This document shows, in pieces, positions 49,954-63,700 of a stretch of DNA of 64,000 nucleotides. Position numbers and translations under genes: made by a program. The notes below the pieces were generated by a model, which saw nothing but the letters and a program-made list of their open reading frames with translations, was not told the origin of the DNA and did no database searches. Each line of letters begins with the position of its first letter. Positions within the stretch are counted from its first letter, which is position 1. The stretch is from Thiomonas sp. (GTDB lineage Bacteria > Pseudomonadota > Gammaproteobacteria > Burkholderiales > Burkholderiaceae_C): positions 29,133-93,132 of the forward strand of contig DAICZP010000073.1 in the NCBI GenBank assembly GCA_027311065.1, in the 5' to 3' direction.

Positions 49954-52554
49954 TCAGCGCGCAAGGGCTTCGAGGAGTTCGCGCTCGAATTCGATCTGCG
50001 TCTTCTCGTTGGCCAGTTCGGGCGATTGCAGCACGAACGTATCCTCGACGCGCTCGCCCAGCGTCATGACCTTGGCCAACTGGACGCTGACCCCGCGCGT
50101 GGCCAGGACCCGGGCGATGGCGTAGAGCAGTCCGGTGCGGTCACTCGCGCGCAGGTTGAGAATCCAGCGTTGCCCACGCTCATCTCCGCGCAGCTCGACA
50201 CGCGGACGGACCGGAAAATGCCGCACGCGTCGCGACACGCGCCCGTGTACTGGCTCGGGTAACGGGCCCCGGGCCGCCAGCGTGCGCCGAAGCTCGACTT
50301 CGACCAGCGAGATCAGGTCACGGTAATGCATCGCGAGGGTCGGCTCGACGACAACGAAGCTGTCCAGCGCCCACCCCGCGCGAGTCGTGTGGACTTTGGC
50401 GTCGAGAATGCTGAAGTTGTGGCTGTCGAAAAAGCCGCAGATGCGGGCGAACAGATCGGGCTGGTCAGGGCAGTACACCATCACCTGCAAGCCGTCGCCG
50501 TGGGGCGCAAGACGCGCGCTGACGACGGGATCGGGGCTGGTGGTGCGACGCATCAGCTGCCGGGTGTGCCACGCGACGTCAGCCGGATCGTGGCGCTGGA
50601 AATAGCTGCTGTCCAGCGTGTCCCAAAGTGCCTTGGAGCCGTGTTCGTCGATGCCATAGAGGTTGAGCAGACGGCGCGCTTCAGTTTGCCGCTGCTGAAG
50701 TTCGGCCTGCGCATTCGGTGCTTGTCCGCCGAGCACGCGCAGCGTGATGCGATAAAGATCTTCGATCAGCTTGGCCTTCCACCCGTTCCAGACTTTCGGG
50801 CTGGTGCCGCGAATGTCGGCCACGGTCAGCAGGTAGAGTGCCGTCAGATGGGGCTCATCGCCGACGTGGGCGGCAAATCGGGTCACGACGTCGGGATCGC
50901 TCAAGTCTTCCTTCTGGGCAACCCGGGACATTTCAAGGTGGCTGCCGACCAGGAAGGCGACGAAATCGCAGTCCTGCCGCGTCAGGCCATGCGTCCGGCA
51001 GAACGCACGCACCTCCGCGGCTCCCAGGGTTGAGTGGTCGCCACCGCGTCCCTTGGCGATGTCATGGAACAAGGCGGCGAGCACCAGGCGCCATGGCTTT
51101 TCCATGCCCGCCGCGAGTTGGGCGCAGAAAGGGTATTCGTGGGCATGCTCGAGAATGAAAAACCGCCGCACGTTGCGCACCACCATCAGAATGTGCTGGT
51201 CGACGGTGTAGACGTGGAACAGGTCATGCTGCATGCGCCCGACAATGCGCCGGAACGGCAGCAGGTAGCGCCCCAGGACACTGGTCCGGTTCATTAGCCG
51301 CAGCGCATGGGTGATGCCCTGCGGCGACTTGATGATGCGCATGAAGGTGGCGCGGCTGCGCGGATCGCGCCGAAACGCGGCGTCCATGTGCACGCGCGCA
51401 TGGTAAAGCGCGCGCAGTGTCGGCGCCGTCAACCCGCGAATGCCCGGCACGCGCGCGAACACCAGAAAGGTTTCGAGAATGGCCGGCGCATCGCGGGTAT
51501 AGAGATCGAGCTCGGCGGGTTCGAGACGCCCATCCTTGTCGACGAAGCGACCGTCCTCCACCCCTTCGACGCCAGTAATCGGACGCCCGTGCTGCGTCGC
51601 GAGCTCCGGCCACAGCCGGGCTTCAATGCTCAGCAGGACGATCTGGTTGAGCTGCTCGACGGCCTTGGCAGCCCAGTAATACTGCTGCATCAGGCATTCA
51701 CCGGCGCGCTTGGTGGGATCGGGCCGGCAGCCGAGGGCCGCCGCCACCGCGGTCTGAAGATCGAAGACGAGCCGGTCTTCGCGACGACCGGCGGCGATGT
51801 GCAAGTGGGCACGGATGCGCTTGAGCGTGCGGGCGTTGGCCTGGATCTTGTCGGCTTCGTAGGCACTGAGCACGCCGCTGGCGCGCAGTTGTCGCCAGGT
51901 GGCTCCGAGGCCTGCCGCACGGCCGGTCCAGAGCAGGGCCTGCAGGTCTCGCAGGCCACCCGGGCTTTCCTTGCAATTCGGTTCAAGCGCGTAGGGCGTA
52001 TTTTCAAACTTTGCGTGCCGTTGCCGCATCTCCAGCTGTTTTGCCTGAAAGAATGCTCGCGGATCCAGGTGACTCTTGAACGCGTGGCGGAAGCGGCGCA
52101 TGAGCGCCGCGTCACCGCAGACGGGTCGGGCTTCCAGCAGGGTGGTTTGCACGGTGACATCGCGTGCGGATTCCTCGATGCACGCCTGCACTGTGCGCAC
52201 GCTCGGACCGATTTCCAGACCCGCGTCCCAGCAGGCGGCGACAAACCGCTCCGCGGCGGCCTGGGTTGCCGGCGGTGACGCGTCCTGGAGCAGGATCAGG
52301 ACGTCGACGTCAGAGTAAGGGTAGAGCTCGCCGCGACCGAATCCCCCGACCGCCATCAAGGCGGCATCGGCAGGCATGCCGGCACGAAGCCACAGTGCGC
52401 GCAGGGCAACATCCGCTGCCTTGCACAGCCCGCGTAGCAGGGGCGTCACCTGTCCGGGATGTGCCTGGAACGTGTCGAGCAGGCTGGACCGGTCGTCGCG
52501 CCAGCGCTGGCGGATGGCGCCCAGCTCCGCGTCGGGTTGCAGCGCCGCGCTCAA
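49954..52554 (-). CDS. glnD: PII uridylyltransferase/uridylyl-removing enzyme GlnD
   Basis: This 866-residue nitrogen sensor modifies PII proteins in response to glutamine. The nucleotidyltransferase motif VGGFGRGELYPYSDVDVLIL lies near residue 68. The HD domain (AALFHDIAKGRGGDHSTLGA) is near 515. Two C-terminal ACT domains follow (DLFARICGFFDSHNFSILDA; DRTGLLYAIARVLATRGVSV). Length and order match betaproteobacterial GlnD. map lies 42 bp upstream on the same strand, a common pairing. Confidence 0.97.
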   Translation of the reverse strand: MSAALQPDAELGAIRQRWRDDRSSLLDTFQAHPGQVTPLLRGLCKAADVALRALWLRAGMPADAALMAVGGFGRGELYPYSDVDVLILLQDASPPATQAAAERFVAACWDAGLEIGPSVRTVQACIEESARDVTVQTTLLEARPVCGDAALMRRFRHAFKSHLDPRAFFQAKQLEMRQRHAKFENTPYALEPNCKESPGGLRDLQALLWTGRAAGLGATWRQLRASGVLSAYEADKIQANARTLKRIRAHLHIAAGRREDRLVFDLQTAVAAALGCRPDPTKRAGECLMQQYYWAAKAVEQLNQIVLLSIEARLWPELATQHGRPITGVEGVEDGRFVDKDGRLEPAELDLYTRDAPAILETFLVFARVPGIRGLTAPTLRALYHARVHMDAAFRRDPRSRATFMRIIKSPQGITHALRLMNRTSVLGRYLLPFRRIVGRMQHDLFHVYTVDQHILMVVRNVRRFFILEHAHEYPFCAQLAAGMEKPWRLVLAALFHDIAKGRGGDHSTLGAAEVRAFCRTHGLTRQDCDFVAFLVGSHLEMSRVAQKEDLSDPDVVTRFAAHVGDEPHLTALYLLTVADIRGTSPKVWNGWKAKLIEDLYRITLRVLGGQAPNAQAELQQRQTEARRLLNLYGIDEHGSKALWDTLDSSYFQRHDPADVAWHTRQLMRRTTSPDPVVSARLAPHGDGLQVMVYCPDQPDLFARICGFFDSHNFSILDAKVHTTRAGWALDSFVVVEPTLAMHYRDLISLVEVELRRTLAARGPLPEPVHGRVSRRVRHFPVRPRVELRGDERGQRWILNLRASDRTGLLYAIARVLATRGVSVQLAKVMTLGERVEDTFVLQSPELANEKTQIEFERELLEALAR

Positions 52555-52596
52555 GGTGGGTTTCCTGGACAGGGAGGACGTGCGCGAGCGACAGGC

Positions 52597-53415
52597 TCAG
52601 GCGACCGGGGTCGCTTCACGCACGAAGGTCGGGGGCGGCGGCGTTCCAGCCGAAACGGTCAGCACTTCATAGCCGGTCTCGGTTACCAGAACCATATGCT
52701 CCCACTGCGCCGACAGCGAGCGGTCTTTGGTGACGATGGTCCAGCCGTCGGACATCTCACGGATCTCGCGGCGGCCGGCGTTGATCATCGGCTCGATCGT
52801 GAACACCATGCCCGGTCGGAGTTCCTCGAGGGTTCCCGGTTTTCCGTAATGCAAAACCTGGGGGTCCTCGTGAAATTTGCGGCCGATGCCATGGCCGCAG
52901 AATTCCCGTACCACGCTGTAGCCAGCGGCCTCTGCGAAGGTCTGGATCGCATGGCCGATGTCGCCAAGGCGAGCCCCCGGACGTACCTTCACGATGCCAT
53001 GCCACATGGCCTCGAATGTCACGCGGCACAGTCGCTCGACGTGTGGCGGCACCTTGCCGATCATGAACATGCGGCTGGTGTCCCCGTGCCAGCCATCCTT
53101 GATCACCGTGACATCGATGTTGACGACGTCACCATCCTTGAGTGCGCGGTCATTCGGAATGCCGTGGCACACGACGTGGTTGACAGAGGTGCAGATCGAC
53201 GCAGGGTAGGGGGTGTACCCCGGAGGCGCGTAATTGAGCGGTGCGGGAATCACCTTTTGCACATTGACCTGATAGTCGTGCGCGAGGCGATCGATTTCGC
53301 GGGTCGTGATTCCCGCCTTCACGTGCGGGGTCAGATAGTCAAGGAGCTCGGCGCCCAGGCGCGCTGCGACCTTGAGCTGTTCGATGTCCTGCGTGGTTTT
53401 GATCGTGATACTCAT
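52597..53415 (-). CDS. map: Type I methionine aminopeptidase
   Basis: This 272-residue cytosolic enzyme removes the initiator Met. Signature metal ligands are visible: His in NHVVCHGIPND, Asp in VVNIDVTVIKDGWHGDTSRM, His in FCGHGIGRKFHEDP, and Glu in GMVFTIEPMIN and SAQWEHMVLVT. It starts MSITIKTTQD, the ATG 6 bp inside the ORF-track start. It is upstream of glnD and divergent from purL; rpsB, its frequent neighbour, is not in the window. Confidence 0.97.
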   Translation of the reverse strand: MSITIKTTQDIEQLKVAARLGAELLDYLTPHVKAGITTREIDRLAHDYQVNVQKVIPAPLNYAPPGYTPYPASICTSVNHVVCHGIPNDRALKDGDVVNIDVTVIKDGWHGDTSRMFMIGKVPPHVERLCRVTFEAMWHGIVKVRPGARLGDIGHAIQTFAEAAGYSVVREFCGHGIGRKFHEDPQVLHYGKPGTLEELRPGMVFTIEPMINAGRREIREMSDGWTIVTKDRSLSAQWEHMVLVTETGYEVLTVSAGTPPPPTFVREATPVA

Positions 53416-53536
53416 TCGCACATTATCTCACCGGCGGCGCGAGCGCGCCGCCGCGGGGCGCCGTGGAATCTCGGCCCGACCCTAAAATGGGTGGATGACG
53501 CCGCCGGCATCGACCTGCCAAACTCCGCACACTTCC

Positions 53537-57512
<3,976 letters not shown>

Positions 57513-57520
<8 letters not shown>

Positions 57521-58262
57521 GCGCGCGACATCCGGCGCCAGCAGCACCCGGTTCGGGGGGCTGGACACGCTGCGAGGTTTCGCCATCGCCTGGATGATGG
57601 CTTTCCATTTCAGTTTTGACCTGAATTGGTTCGGTTTCATTCATGTCGATTTGTACCGCGACCCCTTCTGGCTCTACCAGCGCGCGACCATCGTCACCAT
57701 TTTCGTGTTCACGGCCGGGCTGACCCAGGCCTGGGGAGACGCGCGGGCGCGAAGCGAGATGGCCTTTTTGCGACGCTGGGCGCAGATTTTCGGCTGCGGC
57801 CTGCTCGTCGCGGTGGGCAGTTGGATGGCTTTTCCCGACAGCTTCATCTATTTCGGCATTCTCCAGGGCATGGCGGCCATGCTGCTGGTGCATCACCTGT
57901 TGACGCGAAAACTCGGGGCCTGGGTGCTGCTGCTGGTTCCGATCGCGTTGGTCGCGCCACATCTGTGGGGAAGCACCGCGTTCGATGGTCGATGGCTGAA
58001 CTGGACCGGATTGATTGCGCACAAGCCCATCACCGAAGACTACGTACCGCTGCTGCCCTGGTTCGGCGTGTTTGCGCTCGGCGCGGGGGTGGGGTATTTG
58101 CTGCGGCGTGTCGAGTTTCAGCCGGTGGCCGCGCTGCCCACGTGCACAGTGCTGGCGTGGCTGGGACGACGCCCGCTGACCATTTACATGCTGCACCAGC
58201 CGGTGTTGATCGGCGCGCTGTGGGTCATCGTGAAGGTGCTGGCCGCCCTCAGCATTCGATGA
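57513..58262 (+). CDS. DUF1624 / acyltransferase-like membrane protein
   Basis: This 249-residue membrane protein starts at a GTG overlapping the purL stop by 8 bp, so translation is coupled. It resembles heparan-glucosaminide N-acetyltransferase-like DUF1624 proteins: [56 protein letters not shown] and [20 protein letters not shown]. Six to eight transmembrane helices are visible. Members probably acetylate envelope sugars, but the substrate is unknown. It ends in a 14-bp convergent overlap with sdaA. Confidence 0.83.
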
Positions 58263-59628
58263 TGTTCACCGCGAGGCCGCCGCGCGCGGTCTCCTTGTAT
58301 TTCGAACGCATGTCGGCGCCGGTTTCACGCATGGTCTTGATGACCTTGTCGAGCGACACGTGGTGCCGGCCGTCGCCGTGCAGTGCCATGCGTGCGGCGT
58401 TGATGGCCTGCACTGCACCCATCGCATTGCGTTCGATACACGGGATCTGCACCAGGCCTCCGACCGGATCGCAAGTGAGTCCGAGGTGGTGCTCCATACC
58501 GATTTCCGCCGCGTTCTCCACCTGCGTGGTGCTGCCCCCGAGCACGGCGCACAGCGCTCCCGCCGCCATGCTGCACGCCACACCGACCTCGCCCTGACAG
58601 CCGACCTCGGCACCTGATATCGATGCGTTTTCCTTGTACAGTAGTGCAATCGCTCCTGCGGTCAGCAAAAAATCGATGATTCCCTGCGGATCCGGGTCAG
58701 GGGTCAGCGCCGCGTAATAGTGCAACACGGAGGGGATGATGCCGGCAGCGCCGTTGGTGGGGGCCGTGACCACCCGGCCGCCAGCGGCGTTTTCCTCGTT
58801 GACGGCGAGCGCCCACAGGTTCACCCAGTCGAGCGCGGCAAGCGGGTCGCCGCCGCGTACGCGCGGACGCGCCTGCAGGGCCTGGAACAGTGCCGGTGCA
58901 CGCCGTCGAACCCCCAGACGCCCGGGGAGCACGCCTTCACTGCGGCATCCCCTGTGCACGCAGCGTCGCATCTCTTCCCAGATGCGCAGCAGTCCGGCGT
59001 CGATATCGGCGTCGGTGCGCCAATGCCGCTCATTGATGCGCATCACGTCGGCGATGGCGCAGCCGAGTCGACGGGCATGCTCCAGCAGCTCGTCCGCGCT
59101 GTGGAACGGAAGCACCGGCGCGATTGATTCGACGTCGGGTACGGCACCAGCCTCCTGCGCCGCGTCGATGACGAAGCCACCGCCGATGGAGTAGTACACA
59201 CGTTCGAGCAGCGGCACCGAGGCAGCATCAAAGGCGGTGAAACGCAGACCGTTCGGGTGCAGGGGCAAGGGGCGGCCGGTCTGGAATCGAAGATCGGTGG
59301 CCAGTTTGAAGGGAATCGCCGTGGAGCCAAGCAGCGACAGCCAGCCTTCGGTGCGCACCGCCTCGATCAGCGCCGGGATCGTGTCGACGTCAACGGTATC
59401 GGGCTCCTTGCCCATCAAACCCAGCAGCACGGCGACATCGGTACCGTGCCCGCGGCCGGTGGCTGCGAGGGATCCGTACAGTCTGCATTCGACCCGCGCG
59501 GTTGATCCCAGCAGGCCCGCATCGCCCAGCGCCAGCGCGAATGTGCGCGCCGCCCGCATTGGCCCCACCGTATGCGAGCTCGATGGCCCGATGCCGATCT
59601 TGAACACGTCGAAAACCGAAACAGACAT
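58249..59628 (-). CDS. sdaA: L-serine ammonia-lyase (iron-sulfur type)
   Basis: This 459-residue single-chain enzyme deaminates L-serine to pyruvate and ammonia using a [4Fe-4S] cluster. The N-terminal beta domain opens [20 protein letters not shown]. The alpha domain has [20 protein letters not shown] and the cluster-associated [20 protein letters not shown]. The start MSVSV is standard and excludes a 38-residue extension. Threonine aldolase lies 35 bp upstream on the same strand, giving a serine/glycine catabolic pair. Confidence 0.96.
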   Translation of the reverse strand: MSVSVFDVFKIGIGPSSSHTVGPMRAARTFALALGDAGLLGSTARVECRLYGSLAATGRGHGTDVAVLLGLMGKEPDTVDVDTIPALIEAVRTEGWLSLLGSTAIPFKLATDLRFQTGRPLPLHPNGLRFTAFDAASVPLLERVYYSIGGGFVIDAAQEAGAVPDVESIAPVLPFHSADELLEHARRLGCAIADVMRINERHWRTDADIDAGLLRIWEEMRRCVHRGCRSEGVLPGRLGVRRRAPALFQALQARPRVRGGDPLAALDWVNLWALAVNEENAAGGRVVTAPTNGAAGIIPSVLHYYAALTPDPDPQGIIDFLLTAGAIALLYKENASISGAEVGCQGEVGVACSMAAGALCAVLGGSTTQVENAAEIGMEHHLGLTCDPVGGLVQIPCIERNAMGAVQAINAARMALHGDGRHHVSLDKVIKTMRETGADMRSKYKETARGGLAVNIIEC

Positions 59629-59663
59629 GGTTGGATATCCCTGGACGCAGCGCCCGTTGCAGT

Positions 59664-60749
59664 TCAGGCCGCCACTGCGCATGCATTGGCGAGATCGGAT
59701 GCGAATGCGTCCACGGTCTCGGGCAGGGTGTCCCATGCGCACATCAGTCGGCAGCCACCACCGGCAATGAACTCATAGAACTTCCACCCGGCCGCGTGCA
59801 GCCTGGTGATGACTGCCGCGGGGAGCTGGGCGAACACCGCGTTCGCCTGGGTCGGATAGAGCACCCGGACACCCGGCAGATGGTGAATGGCCGCATGCAA
59901 GCGTTGCGCCATCGCGTTGGCGTGGCGGGCGTTACGGAGCCAGGTGTCATGCTCGAGCATGCCGACCCAGGGGGCCGAGATGAAGCGCATCTTGGATGCA
60001 AGTTGGCCGGCCTGCTTCACACGCCACGCGAAATCCACTGACAGATCACGGTCGAAAAACACCACGGCCTCGCCCACTGGAAGCCCGTTCTTGGTGCCTC
60101 CGAAGCACAGCACGTCGACCCCGGCACGCCAGGTGATTTCCGACGGATGCACGTCCAGGGAGGCCACGGCATTGGCGAAGCGCGCTCCGTCCATGTGCAG
60201 TTTCAGGTGCCGACGCTTGGCGATGGCTGCGATCGCGCGAACCTCTTCCACCGAGTAAACCGTACCGACCTCGGTCGACTGGGTGATCGATACGACTTTG
60301 GGCTTTGGATAATGGATGTCGCTGCGGCGGTTGACCATGTACTCCACGGCATCCGGCGTGAGCTTGCCCAGACGCGAAGCTTCGTCGTCCCCTTCGGCGA
60401 CAAGCAGCTTGGAACCGTTCGAGAAAAACTCCGGTCCGCCGCATTCGTCGGTTTCGATGTGTGCCATGGGCGCGCAAATCACGCTGTGGTAACTCTGGCA
60501 CAAGGACGCCAGGGCGAGGGAGTTCGCCGCGGTGCCGTTGAACACGTAATACACATCGCAATCGGTCTGGAACAGATCACGGAGCATATCGGTCGAGCGC
60601 GCAGTCCACGCATCGTCGCCGTAAGCCGGCTGGTGGCCACTGCCATTGGCGTCGAGAATGGACTGCAGGGCTTCGGGGCAGATTCCGGCGAGGTTGTCGC
60701 TGGCGAACTGCTGTCGCGTGGGGAGGGACGTGAGAGTGGATGTGCTCAT
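59664..60749 (-). CDS. ltaE: Low-specificity L-threonine aldolase
   Basis: This 361-residue PLP enzyme splits L-threonine or allo-threonine to glycine and acetaldehyde. Family features include [57 protein letters not shown] and the PLP-binding Lys in [18 protein letters not shown]. It is co-oriented with sdaA 35 bp away, so glycine formed here and serine can be handled together. A standard start with full length. Confidence 0.95.
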   Translation of the reverse strand: MSTSTLTSLPTRQQFASDNLAGICPEALQSILDANGSGHQPAYGDDAWTARSTDMLRDLFQTDCDVYYVFNGTAANSLALASLCQSYHSVICAPMAHIETDECGGPEFFSNGSKLLVAEGDDEASRLGKLTPDAVEYMVNRRSDIHYPKPKVVSITQSTEVGTVYSVEEVRAIAAIAKRRHLKLHMDGARFANAVASLDVHPSEITWRAGVDVLCFGGTKNGLPVGEAVVFFDRDLSVDFAWRVKQAGQLASKMRFISAPWVGMLEHDTWLRNARHANAMAQRLHAAIHHLPGVRVLYPTQANAVFAQLPAAVITRLHAAGWKFYEFIAGGGCRLMCAWDTLPETVDAFASDLANACAVAA

Positions 60750-60952
60750 GGTTGAGAGGGCTTCAGGGTATTGGGGATAGGCTATCCATTCGACCCTGAA
60801 TCCGCCGGCGCTTCAAGCCTTGCGACAAATGACCCGTTCAGGCACGTGTTCAGGCACGTGTCTGGTACGAAACCTGACCAGTGCCAGGGATGCCAGTCGC
60901 GACGGCCCGGGCGTAGCTACCATGCAGGTGTGATTGGACGAAGGAACCACCC

Positions 60953-61393
60953 ATGCTGCTCGAGGCTTTGCTGGCATTTGCTCACATTTCGTCGGTCCTG
61001 TTGCTGGTGGTATTCCTGTCCGCGAAAACGGCTGTGCTCCACGCCGATGTTGCCGGGCCGCGGCCGGGTGTGGCGTGGCTGGCACGCCTGCGGCGCCTGG
61101 ACGGCTGGACCTGGGTGGGGTTCACGGCGATTGCCGTCTCCGGGGCTGCGAGGGTGCTGTGGGGAGCCAAGGGGTGGCATTGGTATGTCGCCAACCCCTT
61201 GCTCTGGGTCAAGATCGCTCTGTTCGCCGCCATGGTTGCGATGGCACCGGGGGCATCGCGTGAACTGGCACGTTGGCAGGACGTAGCGGCAGGCGCGGAT
61301 GCGCTGCGCGCCCATCGCAAGCGCCTCATGTGGCAGGCGCACCTGATGGTGCTCATTCCCCTGTTTGGCTGCCTGCTGGCGTACGGTTTCTGA
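60953..61393 (+). CDS. DUF2214 membrane protein
   Basis: This 146-residue inner-membrane protein has four hydrophobic segments: LLEALLAFAHISSVLLLVVF, WTWVGFTAIAVSGAARVLWG, NPLLWVKIALFAAMVAMAPG and HLMVLIPLFGCLLAYGF. It fits DUF2214, whose function is unknown. The ATG follows a GAAGGA Shine-Dalgarno. Confidence 0.8.
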   Translation: MLLEALLAFAHISSVLLLVVFLSAKTAVLHADVAGPRPGVAWLARLRRLDGWTWVGFTAIAVSGAARVLWGAKGWHWYVANPLLWVKIALFAAMVAMAPGASRELARWQDVAAGADALRAHRKRLMWQAHLMVLIPLFGCLLAYGF

Positions 61394-61584
61394 CGTTGGC
61401 GCCGTTGTCCGGGCGGGCGAGGACGATGCCCGCCGAAACGACATCAAACATCGCGGCTGCGCAGTGAAGCCGCCTCGACGCATCTGGCGATGCAGCGAGT
61501 GACCGGTGAGACCTGACCCGGTGCAACCCACCGTGACAATCCCGCGCGCATCGCCGGGGGAACCGGGAATGCGCGCGACTTCGA

Positions 61585-62373
61585 TTACTGCGTGATCTTT
61601 GCTGCCGCCAACAGTTGTTGTTGATACTTCTGCACGGTTTCGCGTTGCAATTCCTGCGCGATCTGCGGCTTGAGTTGGTCCAGGGTCGGCGGCTTTGCCG
61701 GGCGGGTCTTTTCCAGCTTGATCACATGCCAGCCGAACTGCGTCTGCACCGGGGTTGTGGTGTATTGACCTGGCTTGAGCTTGGCCAATGCCGCGGCGAA
61801 TGGCGGCACGTAGTTCGCCGGGGTGGACCAGCCAAGCTGACCACCGTTGGCGGCGGATCCGGTGTCCTTGGAGTCCTTCTTCGCCAGTTCGGAGAATTTC
61901 GCGCCCTTCTTCAGCTGGGCGATGATGTCCTTGGCCTCTTTTTCAGTCGGCACCAGGATATGTTCGGCTTCATATTCGGTCGTGCCGAACGATTTGACAA
62001 ACTCATCGTACTTTGCCTTGACCTGCGCGTCGGTCACCGGATGCTTTTTCAGATACTCACCGAACAGCGTGTTGATGAGGATGTTCTCGCGCTGGGCCTG
62101 GATCTCCTGCTCGACGTCCTTGCGCTTGTCGATGCCATCCTTTTCGGCCTGCTGCACCACCACGGCGCGCAGGATCAGTTCCTTTTTGACCTGATCCTTG
62201 AGTTCCGGTGTGGCGGGGCGGCCGGATTGCTGCGCGACACTGGCGGCGACGGCGTCGACCGTCGCTTGGGCAATGGGTTGACCGTTGACGGTGACGGCAG
62301 TCTGCGCGTGGGCGCCTGCCGCCATGATCAGCGCGAGAACGGCCGGAATGAGCTTCAGCTTGGGTTGGGACAT
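61585..62373 (-). CDS. Periplasmic parvulin-type peptidyl-prolyl isomerase
   Basis: This 262-residue exported chaperone has a signal peptide (LKLIPAVLALIMAAGAHAQT). A helical chaperone part follows (SGRPATPELKDQVKKELILR) and a complete parvulin domain (EYEAEHILVPTEKEAKDII, SAANGGQLGWSTPANYVPPF, QTQFGWHVIKLEKTRP). It assists folding of envelope proteins. It lies just downstream of bolA and yciB on the same strand, a conserved arrangement in Burkholderiales. Confidence 0.93.
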   Translation of the reverse strand: MSQPKLKLIPAVLALIMAAGAHAQTAVTVNGQPIAQATVDAVAASVAQQSGRPATPELKDQVKKELILRAVVVQQAEKDGIDKRKDVEQEIQAQRENILINTLFGEYLKKHPVTDAQVKAKYDEFVKSFGTTEYEAEHILVPTEKEAKDIIAQLKKGAKFSELAKKDSKDTGSAANGGQLGWSTPANYVPPFAAALAKLKPGQYTTTPVQTQFGWHVIKLEKTRPAKPPTLDQLKPQIAQELQRETVQKYQQQLLAAAKITQ

Positions 62374-62392
62374 GACTGGGAGTTGGAAGGTT

Positions 62393-62701
62393 TCAGATTC
62401 CGGAAGGCGGGCACAGATGCAGTGGCATCAAACGCGATGCCTCGTCCGGTGTTCGCAGTTCTGCCGAAAGTGCGTGGATGTCGGTTGGAAACATCGAAGC
62501 CAGGGCATCATACACGAGGCGATGTCGCGCGGGCCTTGACAAACCCGCGAAGCGGATGCTCGTGACGCTGACATGGAAATGGCTGCCACGCGCATCATGG
62601 CCGCCATGACCGAGGTGGCGGTGAGATTCGTCGGTGACCACGACCCGGTCGCCGGGGAACGCAGCGCCCAACAGCTGTTCAATGCGTGCGCGTCTGCTCA
62701 T
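62393..62701 (-). CDS. bolA: BolA-family protein
   Basis: This 102-residue BolA protein reads RIEQLLGAAFPGDRVVVTDE, then SHRHLGHGGHDARGSHFHVS and a C-terminal RHRLVYDALASMFPTDIHAL. Conserved His residues would bind Fe-S clusters with glutaredoxin partners. The ATG at 62701 overlaps the yciB stop (ATGA), so the upstream ORF-track extension is excluded. Confidence 0.92.
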   Translation of the reverse strand: MSRRARIEQLLGAAFPGDRVVVTDESHRHLGHGGHDARGSHFHVSVTSIRFAGLSRPARHRLVYDALASMFPTDIHALSAELRTPDEASRLMPLHLCPPSGI

Positions 62702-63231
62702 GCCCGTGACGGCATTTCCCGGGCGATCAGCACCGATTGAACGACGGCGAACAACGCGGTGATGCCAAGGCTGCCAAACAGCTTGAAGTTCACCCAGGTC
62801 GCCGTCGGGTAATGAAAAGCGACCCAGAGGTTCGCAGCGCCCATGATGGCGAAATACACGGCCCACGACCAATTGAGCTTGTCCCAGGCGCGTGCGGGGA
62901 GATCAAGCTGCTGGCCGAGTAGTTCGCGAATGAAATTGCGATGCAGCACCCACCGCCCGCCGAGCAGGGCGGTGGTGAAGACCCAGTACAGCACGGTCGG
63001 CTTCCACTTGATGAAGGCTTCGTCGTGCAGCAGCAGCGTCGCTCCTCCGAATACGACCACAATGACAAAGCTGATCCAGAGCATGGGCTCAACCTTGCGT
63101 CCGCGCAGTCGCACCCAGGCGATCTGCGCAATGGTCGCGGCAATCGCAACGCCGGTGGCGGCGTAGATGCCGCCGAGTTTGAACGCCGCAAAGAACAGAA
63201 TGATGGGGAGGAAGTCGAACAGAAGTTTCAT
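62698..63231 (-). CDS. yciB: Inner-membrane septation protein YciB (IspA)
   Basis: This 177-residue membrane protein has five to six helices with YciB signatures: MKLLFDFLPIILFFAAFKLG, VEPMLWISFVIVVVFGGATL, FIKWKPTVLYWVFTTALLG and LNWSWAVYFAIMGAANLWVA. It takes part in cell-envelope synthesis and division. It overlaps bolA and lies 7 bp after msrB, forming one operon. Confidence 0.95.
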   Translation of the reverse strand: MKLLFDFLPIILFFAAFKLGGIYAATGVAIAATIAQIAWVRLRGRKVEPMLWISFVIVVVFGGATLLLHDEAFIKWKPTVLYWVFTTALLGGRWVLHRNFIRELLGQQLDLPARAWDKLNWSWAVYFAIMGAANLWVAFHYPTATWVNFKLFGSLGITALFAVVQSVLIAREMPSRA

Positions 63232-63238
63232 ATGCACA

Positions 63239-63673
63239 TTATCTCTGTCCGTTGGTGGCGTCAGGCGCCGGCTGACCTTCGGGCGCGAAGTCGAGTGACG
63301 CCGAATTGATGCAGTAGCGCATCCCGGTCGGTCCGGGGCCGTCGGGGAATACATGGCCGAGGTGCGCTTCGCACCGGGCGCAGCGAACCTCGGTGCGGAC
63401 CATGTTGTGACTGCGGTCATCGAGTTCGCGCACAGCGGCGGTGGCGGTGGGCGCGGTAAAGCTGGGCCAGCCGCAACCAGCGTCAAATTTGGTCGTGGAG
63501 TCGAACAGCGCGGCGCCACAGCAAACGCATCGATAGCTGCCGTCGCCGCGATGGTCCCAGTATTTTCCAGTGAACGGAGCTTCGGTGCCGCTGCAGCGCG
63601 TGACACGGTACTGCTCCGGTGTGAGGCGTTCGCGCCAGAGGGAGTCGTCGTCGGTGGTCATGGTGGAAGTCAT
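63239..63673 (-). CDS. msrB: Peptide-methionine (R)-S-oxide reductase MsrB
   Basis: This 144-residue repair enzyme reduces methionine-R-sulfoxide. Two structural zinc CxxC pairs are present ([11 protein letters not shown] and [17 protein letters not shown]). Catalytic and substrate residues are in [15 protein letters not shown] and [12 protein letters not shown] (catalytic Cys). An alternative start lies 12 bp inside (MTTDDDSL). It is first in the msrB-yciB-bolA-ppiC group. Confidence 0.96.
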   Translation of the reverse strand: MTSTMTTDDDSLWRERLTPEQYRVTRCSGTEAPFTGKYWDHRGDGSYRCVCCGAALFDSTTKFDAGCGWPSFTAPTATAAVRELDDRSHNMVRTEVRCARCEAHLGHVFPDGPGPTGMRYCINSASLDFAPEGQPAPDATNGQR

Positions 63674-63700
63674 CGGGATCGCGTGAGAGGCTACGAAAAA

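Noticed and set aside
60750-60952. Glycine riboswitch between ltaE and DUF2214
   Set aside because: The context (glycine/serine genes) is tempting, but I could not identify the tandem glycine-aptamer core sequence.
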